Notes: generated by a model from the sequence alone, not told the origin. A stretch of 64,000 nucleotides of DNA from Treponema sp. (GCA_014804005.1 JAAVAP010000023.1:28272-92271); one strand, 5' to 3'. Counted from the stretch's first letter, positions 7,876 to 17,236 are shown. A program made the numbers and translations.

Positions 7876-9048
7876 TTAATGGTGAAAAAGTCGGATTCCC
7901 GTAAACGCCATTGCGATTCCGTGATCGTCGCAGGCTTGGATTACAGCGTCGTCGCGGATTGAGCCGCCTGGCTGCGCGATTACGCTTGCGCCAGATTTTG
8001 CCGCGCGTTCAACATTGTCACCGAACGGAAAGAACGCGTCGCTTCCAACGGCAACGTCGCGGTTTTTTGAAATCCATTCGCGTTTTTCGGCTTCTGTAAA
8101 AACGCTCGGCTTTTCGGCGAAAATTTTCTGCCATTTTCCTTCGGCAAGAACATCGTCGTATTCCGCGCTCGTGTAAACGTCGATTGCGTTGTCGCGGTCG
8201 GCGCGCTTTATTCCTTCGATGAATTTCAAATCCAAAACTTTCGGGCATTGTCTGAGCCACCATTTGTCGGCTTTGTCGCCGGCGAGCCGCGTGCAGTGAA
8301 CTCGGCTTTGCTGACCCGCGCCAATTCCGATTGCCTGCCCATCTTTGACATAGCAAACGCTGTTCGACTGCGTGTATTTCAGGACAATGAGCGAAATCAC
8401 CAAATTGCGTTTTTCTTCTTCGGAAAGATTTTTGTTTTTCGTCACGACATTTTCGAGGCAGGAAGAATCAATTTTCAAAAAATTGTGTCCTTGTTCGAAT
8501 GTGATTCCGAAAACTTGCTTGCACTCCAATTCAGGCGGGACGAAATTTTCATCGATTTGAATCACGCAATACGCGCCCTTTTTTTTGCCTCGAAGAATTT
8601 CAAGCGCGTCCGCATCGTAAGATGGAGCGATTATTCCGTCGGAAACTTCTTTTGCGATGAGCTGCGCCGTGGCTTTGTCGCACGAATCCGAAAGCGCGAT
8701 GAAATCTCCGAAACTCGACATTCTGTCCGCGCCACGCGCGCGCGCATACGCCGAAGCAAGCGGCGAAAGTTCAACGTCGCCAGTAAAATAAATTTTTTTC
8801 AAAGTTTCAGAAAGCGGAATTCCGACCGCCGCGCCCGCAGGAGAAACGTGCTTGAAACTCGTGGCCGCAGGAAGTCCAGTGGCTTCTTTCAATTCTTTTA
8901 CAAGCTGCCAGCCGTTGAGCGCGTCAAGCAAATTTATGTAGCCGGGACGACCGTTCAAAACCGTGATCGGCAAATTTCCATTTTCAACGAAAACCCGCGC
9001 CGGTTTTTGGTTTGGGTTGCATCCATATTTTAATTCCAATTCTTTCAT
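7876..9048 (-). CDS. Stand-alone AICAR formyltransferase (PurH transformylase domain only)
   Basis: The protein has 390 residues covering only the AICAR transformylase half of PurH. The catalytic pair Lys66-His67 is in [10 protein letters not shown], and the C-terminal motifs V-G-S-D-A-F-F-P-F and A-Q-P-G-G-S-I-R-D are present. There is no N-terminal IMP cyclohydrolase (MGS-like) domain, so ring closure to IMP needs a separate enzyme. The start is ATG 9048; upstream in-frame codons fall in the promoter. No Shine-Dalgarno site is visible. Confidence 0.92.
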   Translation of the reverse strand: MKELELKYGCNPNQKPARVFVENGNLPITVLNGRPGYINLLDALNGWQLVKELKEATGLPAATSFKHVSPAGAAVGIPLSETLKKIYFTGDVELSPLASAYARARGADRMSSFGDFIALSDSCDKATAQLIAKEVSDGIIAPSYDADALEILRGKKKGAYCVIQIDENFVPPELECKQVFGITFEQGHNFLKIDSSCLENVVTKNKNLSEEEKRNLVISLIVLKYTQSNSVCYVKDGQAIGIGAGQQSRVHCTRLAGDKADKWWLRQCPKVLDLKFIEGIKRADRDNAIDVYTSAEYDDVLAEGKWQKIFAEKPSVFTEAEKREWISKNRDVAVGSDAFFPFGDNVERAAKSGASVIAQPGGSIRDDAVIQACDDHGIAMAFTGIRLFHH

Positions 9049-9054
9049 AAAATA

Positions 9055-9083
9055 ATTGTAAATCAAAAACGGATTTTTTACAA
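9055..9083 (-). promoter_or_regulatory. Promoter of the AICAR formyltransferase gene
   Basis: TTGTAA (9083-9078), 17 bp, TACAAT (9060-9055), then 6 nt to the ATG. Leaderless architecture identical to purD. Confidence 0.75.
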
Positions 9084-9197
9084 GTGTTAAAAATCGATGC
9101 GCGAATTTTCGATTGTCGTCAATATCAATTTTTCGAATTTTTTTGCGTTTTGCGGTAAAAAGTTTTCAAAAAAATCTATCTTATATGCGAGGTGAAA

Positions 9198-10334
9198 ATG
9201 AAAACAATAATCAAAACTTTCGTAGCCGTAATTGCGTTTACGGTTTGCGTGTCTTTTTGGACTTTGTGTTTTGCGACGCTGTTTAGCGGATGCGCGGCCG
9301 TTGGGGAGGGAAAACACGTTTCTTTGAAAATCGTCAATTGGAACGCGCAGATTTTTTTTGACGCGAACAATGACGGCATCGAATATTCCAATTTTCAAAA
9401 GTCGAAAAAATGGGGCGAGGTTGCTTATAAAGGCCGGCTGAAAAAACTTTGCGACACAATCAAAGTTTTGGACGGCGATGTCGTGATTCTCGAGGAAATT
9501 GAAAACGAAGGAATTCTGCACGACATTTCAAACGCGCTCGCGGGCGAAAATTGGAATCCGAAAAAAGTTTATCGCTATGGATGTTTTTCCAAAAAGAAAA
9601 ATTCTTCGATTGGCTGCGCCGTGATTTCACGTTACGAACTTTGCGATTTTAAAATTCATTCGCTTGACGTTCGTGCGGAAAATTCGCGCGCTCCTTCTAT
9701 GCGTCCGCTCATCGAAGTGGATTTGCTTGCCGCGAAAAATAAATTTTCCGACGAAAAGAACTCACGTGCGCTGAAAATTTTTGTGAATCATTGGAAGTCG
9801 AAATCGGGCGGTGAAGAAGAATCGAAAATTTGGCGGCGATGGCAAGAAGGACTTTTGGCGCAAAAAATTTCCGACGCGCAAAACGATGCGACTTTGCCCG
9901 CGATAATTTGCGCCGGCGACTTCAATCAAGACATAATGGAATTCAGTTTTATTGAGATTGAATCGGAAGATTTTTTGGATGCGGGCGCGGATGAAAATGT
10001 CAACTTTCGCAAATCGCAAATTGAGGTGAAAGTTGAATCGAAAAATTTTTGCAACGCGCCAAATATTGAATTTGCGATGTTTGATTCTCGAGAAAAGATT
10101 CTTGTGTATTCGCCGTGGCTGGAATTTTCAGGCGAAGAAGGCAGCTATTTTTTCCGCGACAAATGGGAGAGAATCGATCATTTTTTTGCTTGCGGGCAAA
10201 TCGCGCTCAAAGAATTTTCGCCGCAAACTTCCGGCGCGTGGGCGTATGATGACGGCAGGCCGAAGTCATTCAAAATTTATTCGCTCAATGGATATTCCGA
10301 CCATTTGCCAATTTCGTGCATTGTGGAATTTTAG
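9198..10334 (+). CDS. Endonuclease/exonuclease/phosphatase-family lipoprotein
   Basis: The protein has 378 residues. A hydrophobic N-terminus ends in the lipobox L-F-S-G-C near residue 30. The EEP fold motifs follow: V-N-W-N-A-Q, I-L-E-E-I-E-N, F-V-N-H-W-K-S-K, C-A-G-D-F-N-Q-D and the terminal Y-S-D-H-L-P-I-S. It is thus a probable surface or periplasmic phosphodiesterase or nuclease; the substrate is not determined. ATG 9198 is chosen over GTG 9192 because it lies 5 nt behind GAGG. Confidence 0.8.
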   Translation: MKTIIKTFVAVIAFTVCVSFWTLCFATLFSGCAAVGEGKHVSLKIVNWNAQIFFDANNDGIEYSNFQKSKKWGEVAYKGRLKKLCDTIKVLDGDVVILEEIENEGILHDISNALAGENWNPKKVYRYGCFSKKKNSSIGCAVISRYELCDFKIHSLDVRAENSRAPSMRPLIEVDLLAAKNKFSDEKNSRALKIFVNHWKSKSGGEEESKIWRRWQEGLLAQKISDAQNDATLPAIICAGDFNQDIMEFSFIEIESEDFLDAGADENVNFRKSQIEVKVESKNFCNAPNIEFAMFDSREKILVYSPWLEFSGEEGSYFFRDKWERIDHFFACGQIALKEFSPQTSGAWAYDDGRPKSFKIYSLNGYSDHLPISCIVEF

Positions 10335-10385
10335 AAAATGCCCGAACCTTCACGCAGAAATAATTGCGCGGAGGTTTTATTTTTG

Positions 10386-10471
10386 CAGGGGCTTGGGGGC
10401 GGCAGCCACCGGAGAAGGGGTAGCGAAAGACCGCGCTTGCGGGCTGGAGCGAGGGGAAGGCTTTCCCCCTA
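10386..10471. repeat. GC-rich intergenic block, dispersed-repeat candidate
   Basis: An 86-bp stretch far richer in G/C than its surroundings, ending in a GGGGAA/TTCCCC hairpin (10453-10468). It lies between the EEP lipoprotein and PPK2 and encodes nothing recognised. It looks like a dispersed element, but only one copy is in the window. Confidence 0.4.
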
Positions 10472-10554
10472 CAAAATAAAAAATTTGCTTTTTCAAAAAT
10501 TCCATGCTATAATTTAATTCGTCTAGAAAAGAATTTCTGCATTCGGAGAAAATA

Positions 10555-11421
10555 ATGAAATTGGAAAAATATCGATTTGACGGAAGCGAAAAAATCGACT
10601 TAAAAAAAATTCGCTACGATTTTGACGAAATAAAAGAAAAAAAATCCGCGCTCGTAAAGCAGACAAAAAAGAACATGGAAGAAGTTGCGGAACTGCAAGA
10701 CCGCCTTTACGCCGAAGGACGCGAGGCGATTTTGATTTGCCTTCAAGCTTTGGATGCAGCCGGGAAGGACAGTGTTGTGAAGCATGTTTTTTCCAGCATC
10801 AATCCGCAAGGCATCGAAGTGCACAGCTTCAAGTCGCCGAACACGGACGAAGCCTCGCACGATTTTTTGTGGCGTTATCACAAGCGACTTCCTTCGCGCG
10901 GCAAAATGTGCATTTTCAATCGCTCGTATTACGAAGAAGTTTTGGTCGTGAAGGTGCACGAATTTTGGAAGGACTACAAAATGCCCGAACGCACGGTGAA
11001 CGAAAACTACATCAAAAATCGCTACAAGGACATTCGCGGATGGGAAGAATATCTTTACGGAAATTCATTTCGCGTAATAAAAATTTTTTTGAACCTTTCC
11101 AAAGAGGAACAAAAACGGCGTTTTTTGGAGCGGATAAATCGCGAAGAAAAAAACTGGAAATTCAGCGAGAACGACATCAAGGAGCGCGCATTTTTCGACG
11201 ACTACCGCGCGGCGTTCGAGGACGCAATCAACGCCACGAGCACAAAAGAATGCCCGTGGTATGTTTTGCCTGCCGACAAAAAATGGTACACGCGCTATCT
11301 CGTTTCAGAAATTCTTTTGGACGTAATGCGCGACATAAATCCGCAATATCCCGAATTGGACGACGGCGCGAAAAGTCGGCTTGGCGAGTGCAAAAAAAAG
11401 TTGGAAGATGAAAGCGAATAA
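10555..11421 (+). CDS. Polyphosphate kinase 2 family phosphotransferase
   Basis: The protein has 288 residues. Walker A is at residues 65-72 (A-L-D-A-A-G-K-D) and Walker B at 121-129 (F-N-R-S-Y-Y-E-E-V), with the R-Y-H-K lid-like segment between. These define PPK2-type enzymes that transfer phosphate between polyphosphate and nucleotides; whether AMP, ADP or GDP is used cannot be told. A TATAAT -10 lies about 40 bp upstream and a GGAG site precedes the ATG. The apbE start overlaps its 3' end by 14 nt. Confidence 0.88.
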   Translation: MKLEKYRFDGSEKIDLKKIRYDFDEIKEKKSALVKQTKKNMEEVAELQDRLYAEGREAILICLQALDAAGKDSVVKHVFSSINPQGIEVHSFKSPNTDEASHDFLWRYHKRLPSRGKMCIFNRSYYEEVLVVKVHEFWKDYKMPERTVNENYIKNRYKDIRGWEEYLYGNSFRVIKIFLNLSKEEQKRRFLERINREEKNWKFSENDIKERAFFDDYRAAFEDAINATSTKECPWYVLPADKKWYTRYLVSEILLDVMRDINPQYPELDDGAKSRLGECKKKLEDESE

Positions 11422-12496
11422 ATCGTGTCGCAAAAATTATTTCGATAATTCTTCGCGGCATTTGCAAAATCTTCGCACGCGCGCATTTTTGGCATTTTCG
11501 ATTTTTCTCGCATTCGGATTAAGCGGCTGTTTCCAAAAAAAATCGTCCGCTCAAACGCAATTTATTTTCAATACAATTTGCTCCGTCAACTTGTATGAAG
11601 ATTCGAGCGAAGAACTTTACGCAGAAATTTTTTCGCACCTTCGAGAAATTGAAAATGTTTTCAACAATTATTCTCCCTGCTCCGAAATTTCGCGCGTGAA
11701 CGAAAACGCCGCCGAACGCGAAGTGGAAGTGAGCGAAGATTTTTTCACAGTGCTTAAAACCGCGCTTTCTTTTTGCGAACTTTCGGGCGGCACGTTCGAC
11801 ATCACCGTGGGTCCACTCGTAAAACTTTGGAACGTAACAGGCGAAAATCCGCGCGTTCCGAGCGAAGAGGATTTCGCGCGCGTGATGCCGCTCATCGGCT
11901 ACAAAAATGTCATTCTTTCAGAAGATGAAAGCGCGCCCACCGTGCGCTTTGCAAAAAAAGGCGTTCAGCTTGATTTGGGCGCGATTGCGAAAGGCTTCGC
12001 CGCAGACGAAGTGGAAAAAATTTTGCGCGAAAAAAAAGTACGCCGCGCAGTAATTTCCTTGGGCGGAAACGTCTATGTTCACGGAAAAAAATCTCGCGGC
12101 GAAAAATGGAGCGTCGGCATCAGAAATCCGTTCGGCAAAGGAAACGCCGCGACGCTTTTTGTACAAGACAATTCCGTGGTGACTAGCGGCGGCTATGAAC
12201 GTTTCTTTGAAAAAGACGGCGAACTTTACAGTCACATTCTAAATCCAGCAACAGGACTTCCAGTGCATACCGATATCGTTAGCGTCACGATAATCTGCCC
12301 GAACAGCATGGCGGCCGACGCACTCAGCACGAGCATTTTCGTTTGCGGCTTGGAAAGCATAGCGCGATTTTCGCAAAGCCCGCTCTGCACCGAATTTGAA
12401 TGCGTGGCGATTGACAAAGACGGCACAATTTACGCGACGCGCGGCATCGAAAAAGATTTGGTTTTGCCAAAGGGGAAAGAAGCCCAGCGGCTTTGA
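11408..12496 (+). CDS. apbE: FAD:protein FMN transferase (ApbE) lipoprotein
   Basis: The protein has 362 residues. The signal ends in the lipobox L-S-G-C. ApbE motifs are visible: G-G-T-F-D-I-T-V-G-P-L, D-L-G-A-I-A-K-G-F-A-A-D, V-T-S-G-G-Y-E-R, H-I-L-N-P-A-T-G and D-A-L-S-T-S. It attaches FMN to threonine of exported flavoproteins such as Rnf or Nqr subunits; no such target lies in the window. ATG 11408 is behind GGAAG within the PPK2 gene, so the two are translationally linked. Confidence 0.9.
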   Translation: MKANKSCRKNYFDNSSRHLQNLRTRAFLAFSIFLAFGLSGCFQKKSSAQTQFIFNTICSVNLYEDSSEELYAEIFSHLREIENVFNNYSPCSEISRVNENAAEREVEVSEDFFTVLKTALSFCELSGGTFDITVGPLVKLWNVTGENPRVPSEEDFARVMPLIGYKNVILSEDESAPTVRFAKKGVQLDLGAIAKGFAADEVEKILREKKVRRAVISLGGNVYVHGKKSRGEKWSVGIRNPFGKGNAATLFVQDNSVVTSGGYERFFEKDGELYSHILNPATGLPVHTDIVSVTIICPNSMAADALSTSIFVCGLESIARFSQSPLCTEFECVAIDKDGTIYATRGIEKDLVLPKGKEAQRL

Positions 12497-12555
12497 ATTG
12501 TATTTGCAGAATCAAGCACATTTGGGAAAGACAATGATTTCGTGCAAATTAAAAA

Positions 12556-12610
12556 CCCTGTCTACACTATAAAATGTGTAGGCAGGGAAAACTTCTTTAT
12601 GGAGGAAGTT
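12556..12610. terminator. Two stem-loops between convergent genes
   Basis: A 12-bp stem (12556-12567 with 12576-12587, one T-G wobble) is followed by an AACTTC/GAAGTT stem (12590-12610). T-runs are weak. They sit between apbE and the CsgG-like gene and probably end transcription from one or both. Confidence 0.55.
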
Positions 12611-12663
12611 GTTTTAAACAAAAAAATTTAGTAAGCTTTCATACTTTTGAATAGGAAAGCATT

Positions 12664-13572
12664 TTACTTTCCTTTTGCGGCCTTGTTTATGTTGTTCAAA
12701 ACCTTTTTGTTCACTTTCATATTGTTTCGAACAGCCATTCCTCTTTGAATTTGCGCATCCACATAGACACCTTTCGGATCGGGTTTCGCTTTGGCAATTT
12801 TTCCAGTTATTTCATAAACGCAAACTTCCGCAACCAAAGTTTCCTCGAATCCAAGTGAATCACCTGTATAAGGATCTATGATTTCCTCGCCTTGCGTAAA
12901 GATCTCAACCATAGAGCCAACGCTCAATCCTGTGGCAGGAAGCTGCACAACTCCGTTGCTTACGTTCAAAACCATCGGCGGATAAAGCTTGTTAACGATA
13001 GTAGATATAACATTCTCCGCCACATTCTTAGGCATGTCGTTGGGGTTTGAAGAAGTATATTTTGTCGTGGAGAAAACTTTACCGCCACTTTTAGAAAGCT
13101 CTCTTGGTTCTGAGAACTGTTGGCTAAGCACGACTTGTCCAGTTTTTACATCTTTGAGTGTAACAGAAACGCTCATTTTGTAAGAAATGTTTCCAGAATC
13201 TTGACTTCTAGACGCAGTGAAATCCGTCAGTTCAGATTCAAACACATAGTCAACTCCAGTGCGCTTATCAGGCAATACTTGAAAACGACCAGAACTTACA
13301 ATTTCTTGCGAAAACGCCGCTGTCAATCTCGGGAAAATCGAATCAATTGACAAGGGATTCGTGGCAGGATGAGCCAAACGGCGAGGCTTTAAAACCTCTC
13401 CTGTTTCTTTGTCGATTACAGCTGGTTCCCAAATATCACCCCAAAACCCAGTCGCAGTTGTCTGACGCAAATTCGTAGTAGTAGAAATCAAACCAATTAC
13501 AGGCTTGGACTCCTGCGCGAAAACCGAAGCGGCAAAAACAAGTGCTGCCGCCAATCCAAAAACTTTTTTCAT
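12664..13572 (-). CDS. Exported CsgG/FlgT-like protein
   Basis: The protein has 302 residues with a signal peptide ending at V-F-A-Q (residue 20). Residues 75-190 resemble the CsgG/LpoB fold (S-G-R-F-Q-V-L, M-S-V-S-V-T-L-K-D-V-K-T-G-Q-V-V). The C-terminal part resembles a FlgT C-terminal domain (G-S-M-V-E-I-F-T-Q-G then D-P-Y-T-G-D-S-L-G). Such proteins form periplasmic or outer-membrane assemblies, for example the sheathed-flagellum basal rings or curli pores. It is last in a row of four exported genes, 160 nt after the third. The ATG is behind AGGAGG. Confidence 0.65.
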   Translation of the reverse strand: MKKVFGLAAALVFAASVFAQESKPVIGLISTTTNLRQTTATGFWGDIWEPAVIDKETGEVLKPRRLAHPATNPLSIDSIFPRLTAAFSQEIVSSGRFQVLPDKRTGVDYVFESELTDFTASRSQDSGNISYKMSVSVTLKDVKTGQVVLSQQFSEPRELSKSGGKVFSTTKYTSSNPNDMPKNVAENVISTIVNKLYPPMVLNVSNGVVQLPATGLSVGSMVEIFTQGEEIIDPYTGDSLGFEETLVAEVCVYEITGKIAKAKPDPKGVYVDAQIQRGMAVRNNMKVNKKVLNNINKAAKGK

Positions 13573-13732
13573 TATTAACCTCCTAATGAAAAAATGAAAT
13601 TACTCGCTTTGAAAATTCAAAGCATAAATTTATTTGCACAACGCAAATAGCAATATAATTAACAAGTTTTCTAAATAAAACTCAGCGTTAAAATTTACGA
13701 AAGTAATCAGTCATCAATTTTAAACATTCCAC

Positions 13733-14950
13733 CTATAACCCCAACCGTTTTTTAAAATCATTTGTCCCACCGCCATTAGAATTCCCGCTCGTTTGAGATT
13801 TTTGTGCGCCCGCTCTTTCTTTTGGCGGAACATAAACTTTATCTTCATACACAGTATATTTTTGGCTTGATTTTTCTTGCGCCGAAGAAATGTCTTTTGT
13901 TTTCAGCTGCTTTTGCAAAATCTTTCCAAATTCCTCTGTTGATTCATTGTTGTATTCGCCGCCAAGGTCTTCCGTAAGCATCGTATGAACGGCGAGCCCC
14001 ACGACATTAAATCCTTTTATTCCCCTAATCCAATCGGCAGAACAAGAAACGTGATATATGGCGACCGGCTTTCCTGTTTTTGTGGTGATTAGATTGAAGT
14101 ACGCTTGATAAATATCCCCCTTCGCCTTGGTAATAGCCGCATAGCAATAATAAGGCGCACTCACCAACTTTCCAGCTTCGGTAATTGTGGCTTCATCATA
14201 TATTCCGCTTTCACTCATTTTTATTTTTTCAATCGCGCCTTTTTCAACGCCTTGGTCAAGCGGAGTGATTTTCGAATACGAAAAAAATGCGTTGGCAAGC
14301 CGTCCTGGAAGAAGTTCCCGCATCCAAACATCATCACAATTTATAAGCACGGGCGGCAAAAACGCTACTCTAAAATCATTGTCGCGCTCAGTAACGCCTT
14401 TTCCGCTGGATTTCCACGCCATAGTTTTTTTGAAACTTTCTATGCTTTTCGCGCTATGCACTCCGCCCATATCTTCTTCAAGCATTTTTAGCACAGCCTT
14501 GTTCACAACGGAATCTTTTCCGCCCTTGTAAAGGTCTTCCATTGTGCAATCTTCCTCATAGGTGGCGACTGGAACACCAGTCGTCGCGTTGATTATGTTA
14601 AAATACACATTGAACAATCTGCTGATTTTTATGACTTTTATGTAGCACAAATAATTCGCATTTATAAGTTTTCCAGCCTCGATGATCATCCGCTCATCAT
14701 AAGCAGCATCTTCACTTTTTTTGATTTGTTCAAGCGTCGTCGCAAGAGTGGCGGAATCGAAAGTCAATAAATCCGAATACCTGTTTATTTGGCTGACAAG
14801 CGCATTGTTGACGACTGTCGGAATCCAATTTTTTTCATCGGGCGTACAATACACGAGAATCGGATCAAAAAATGCAATCGCCATCTCTTCGCAGAACGCG
14901 CCAAAAGAAAGCAACGCCGCAAACGCCATAATAAAAAATTTTCTTTTCAT
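13733..14950 (-). CDS. Exported protein with two tandem homologous modules
   Basis: The protein has 405 residues with a signal peptide ending near F-C-E-E. Residues about 25-165 and 190-335 are copies of each other. Shared features are the order I-x-K-S-E-x-A-x-Y-D-E, E-A-G-K-L-I/V, Y-x-C-Y-I/A and a terminal M-L-x-E-D-x-G-G. The tail is Lys/Ser/Gly/Asn rich. Each module resembles a CsgG/LpoB-like alpha/beta domain, but this is inference. It lies 36 nt after the preceding gene, in an operon. The start is ATG 14950, not the upstream in-frame codon at 14965. Confidence 0.6.
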   Translation of the reverse strand: MKRKFFIMAFAALLSFGAFCEEMAIAFFDPILVYCTPDEKNWIPTVVNNALVSQINRYSDLLTFDSATLATTLEQIKKSEDAAYDERMIIEAGKLINANYLCYIKVIKISRLFNVYFNIINATTGVPVATYEEDCTMEDLYKGGKDSVVNKAVLKMLEEDMGGVHSAKSIESFKKTMAWKSSGKGVTERDNDFRVAFLPPVLINCDDVWMRELLPGRLANAFFSYSKITPLDQGVEKGAIEKIKMSESGIYDEATITEAGKLVSAPYYCYAAITKAKGDIYQAYFNLITTKTGKPVAIYHVSCSADWIRGIKGFNVVGLAVHTMLTEDLGGEYNNESTEEFGKILQKQLKTKDISSAQEKSSQKYTVYEDKVYVPPKERAGAQKSQTSGNSNGGGTNDFKKRLGL

Positions 14951-14986
14951 ACAAACTCCTTTCAATTTTTCGCTTTTTTCAATTGC

Positions 14987-16000
14987 CTATATATTTTCAT
15001 AAAATTCTCGCATCAAAGAATTTTTTAGTTCGTCAAGAATTTTTGTTTCAATTTGCTTTTCGAGAGTTCGCTCGTTGAACGCCTTGCTTCGCTCAAAAGT
15101 TTTACCATAGACAAAAAGAATTTCCTCACCGCCAAAAATTTCTATGCTTATGCTTGGGGTCGCAGTGAAAACTTCGCCATCAGAAACAATATTTTTTTCG
15201 ATTTTGATTGACATAGAGTATTTTTCATTCTCTCCGCGCTTCTTTAAAGCAAAACCTTCATTCGCAAAAATATCACGAATCGTCGTTTCAATCGCATTGT
15301 TAATTTCTCCGTCGGCGGAAATTCCTATAATTGTTTGCGCGGCAAGTCGAGAAACTTTCGCGTCAATTCCCAACATTTTTTCGCTGTCGTTTTCAGCAAT
15401 TTCTGTATTGGGAGAAAGCAAAGCAAGATATTCGGAAAGTGAAATATATTCCTTTGCAAATGCCGACGCTTTCGCATAATATCGAACGGCGGAAAAAGGA
15501 TTTTGCTTTTCCCTTTCAACGGCGAGATTGTAGTAGCCCAAAAAACTTTTCTTGCTTTTTGACATTCGCTGAAAAATCAATTTTGTTGCGTTCACCTTGT
15601 TTATGAATGCCGCGCAATAATGCGTTTGCTTTTTTGCGTCAAAATAGAATTCATATTCAATGCCGAAAATTTCCACGTCGGACTTTACGCCGATATTTCG
15701 CGAAATGACATTTTTTTTGTACCATGATTTTTCTTCACCACGCGATTCTTCAATCATCAAAGAAGAAGAATTTGTTTGAGATTGAATCGAAGCGTCAAAA
15801 TAATTCGCAAGCAAATCCAATGATTTTTCGCGCGCCTCGTCTCTACTTGAAGCAGTTGAAACATAGCCAATGTAATCGCGTCCGTAAGCCGAATTGAAAT
15901 CTTTCACCCAATTTGGCGCGGCCGGCTTGGAAAATCCAATACCACAAAAAACGAAAACAAATATCGCGAAAAATACTTTTTTCTTAAATGCCCTAATCAC
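14987..16000 (-). CDS. Exported LPP20-family-like protein
   Basis: The protein has 337 residues starting at GTG 16000 behind GAGG. A signal peptide is followed by P-N-W-V-K-D-F and an alternating A-R-E-K-S-L-D-L-L-A segment, the hallmark of LPP20/FlgP-type proteins. The C-terminal third has a second alpha/beta region. LPP20/FlgP relatives form outer-membrane-associated rings or surface structures. It is 23 nt after the first gene of the cassette. Confidence 0.6.
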   Translation of the reverse strand: MIRAFKKKVFFAIFVFVFCGIGFSKPAAPNWVKDFNSAYGRDYIGYVSTASSRDEAREKSLDLLANYFDASIQSQTNSSSLMIEESRGEEKSWYKKNVISRNIGVKSDVEIFGIEYEFYFDAKKQTHYCAAFINKVNATKLIFQRMSKSKKSFLGYYNLAVEREKQNPFSAVRYYAKASAFAKEYISLSEYLALLSPNTEIAENDSEKMLGIDAKVSRLAAQTIIGISADGEINNAIETTIRDIFANEGFALKKRGENEKYSMSIKIEKNIVSDGEVFTATPSISIEIFGGEEILFVYGKTFERSKAFNERTLEKQIETKILDELKNSLMREFYENI

Positions 16001-16023
16001 GATTTTTCCTCAAAGCCCCATTC

Positions 16024-16731
16024 TCACTTCACATCGTCGTAAGTCGTTTCCTCAAGGCTCGCGTCCGCGTCACCCAAAATCGTCTTTTCAATCGAGGCGA
16101 CAATCATTTTCATCAAAAGCGGATCTTGCGCCGTGTTTTCAGGAAGATTTTGCATCGCCGCGTCCAACTGCGACTTGAACGCTTTTTTTGGAATGCCCCA
16201 AACCGTGTAATAGGCATAGGTGATGTCGCAGTCATCTTCGGTTTTGATTTTTTTCACACCGGACTTCGCGATGCCGCTTTTAATCCAATACGAGCCGAAA
16301 CGTTCAAGACCATTCACGCGCACATTGGAAAGAACCGTCGTAACATCGGTGATTGCCTGGTTGATTTTCGTTTCGTTAAGATTTTGTTCTGCCTGCATCG
16401 TCGCCTGAGTCGCCCTGCCAATTTCCGCTGAAATCGATTGCGCGACATTCGACTGTAATTCAACTTTGTCCGTCCAAGTTTCCAAAAAATCCAAGTTCGT
16501 TCCACACGCGTTGAAAACCCAAACCATATAATCATCAAGGTCAAATTCCTTGACAATCTTGCGCTTATTGTTTTCCGCCACAGCTTTCGTCCAATCGGGA
16601 ATTTGAATTCCAGCATCGCGTCCTTGCCAGTCCAACTGAACTGGCGCGGCCTTTGTAGCCTTTGGCTTTGCCGCGCTCGCCGCAACAACAATCAAAAACA
16701 AAACAAATGTTGACAAAAACGCTTTTTTCAT
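16024..16731 (-). CDS. Exported protein, first gene of an envelope cassette
   Basis: The protein has 235 residues. The signal peptide ends at A-A-S-A-A (near residue 20). The mature part is mixed helix and strand with an I-P-D-W-T motif near residue 45 that recalls the P-N-W-V of LPP20 proteins. No catalytic residues are recognised. ATG 16731 has a GGAGG site; the in-frame TTG at 16743 is part of that site. It heads three tightly spaced genes. Confidence 0.55.
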   Translation of the reverse strand: MKKAFLSTFVLFLIVVAASAAKPKATKAAPVQLDWQGRDAGIQIPDWTKAVAENNKRKIVKEFDLDDYMVWVFNACGTNLDFLETWTDKVELQSNVAQSISAEIGRATQATMQAEQNLNETKINQAITDVTTVLSNVRVNGLERFGSYWIKSGIAKSGVKKIKTEDDCDITYAYYTVWGIPKKAFKSQLDAAMQNLPENTAQDPLLMKMIVASIEKTILGDADASLEETTYDDVK

Positions 16732-16781
16732 TTTGTCCTCCAAAATTGATTTTTCCCATTCTTTTCGAATGATTTTTCCGA

Positions 16782-16810
16782 ATTATAAATCTTTTGGATA
16801 AAATAGTCAA
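16782..16810 (-). promoter_or_regulatory. Promoter of the exported-protein cassette
   Basis: On the minus strand TTGACT (16810-16805), 17 bp and TATAAT (16787-16782), followed by a leader of about 40 nt with GGAGG. It is divergent from the XRE regulator at 16890, which could act here. Confidence 0.8.
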
Positions 16811-16889
16811 GCAAAAAGAAGTATTTTTATATATTCTCATTCTTTTTGATTATGTTTATATTTAAAGTATTCTGGATAATTCTATAAAT

Positions 16890-17219
16890 ATGGTGGAAAT
16901 AAATATAAGGAAGATTTTCGGGGGAAACGTCAAAAAATACAGGAAAAAACTCGGGCTTTCGCAGGAGCAGCTTTCGGAACGCCTCGGCATCACTCCGAAC
17001 CACTTGAGCGTGATAGAAACTGGCGCGAAATTTGTCACTTACAAGTTGCTCGAAAAAATCGTCGCAGAACTGCAAGTGATGCCGATGTCGCTTTTTTTTA
17101 CGGAAGGAAGCGCGCCGCTCGACGAATCGAAAATCAACAGAATAAACGAGATTATCCAAAAAGAACTTTCGCTTTGCGCGACAAAGATTCAAGACAAAAT
17201 CCAGGAAGAGATTTATTGA
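16890..17219 (+). CDS. XRE-family transcriptional regulator
   Basis: The protein has 109 residues. Residues 10-65 form a Cro/CI-type helix-turn-helix (K-L-G-L-S-Q-E-Q-L-S-E-R-L-G-I-T-P-N-H-L-S-V). The C-terminal 40 residues are a helical tail, perhaps for dimerisation. It is divergent from the exported-protein cassette and shares a 158-bp intergenic region with its promoter, so local control is plausible. No Shine-Dalgarno site precedes the ATG. Confidence 0.8.
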   Translation: MVEINIRKIFGGNVKKYRKKLGLSQEQLSERLGITPNHLSVIETGAKFVTYKLLEKIVAELQVMPMSLFFTEGSAPLDESKINRINEIIQKELSLCATKIQDKIQEEIY

Positions 17220-17236
17220 CGTTGCAGCGCGGATTT

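Noticed and set aside
10366..10479. Glycine/alanine-rich peptide frame through the GC-rich block
   Set aside because: It is produced by the GC-rich intergenic sequence and has no start signal or conserved domain.
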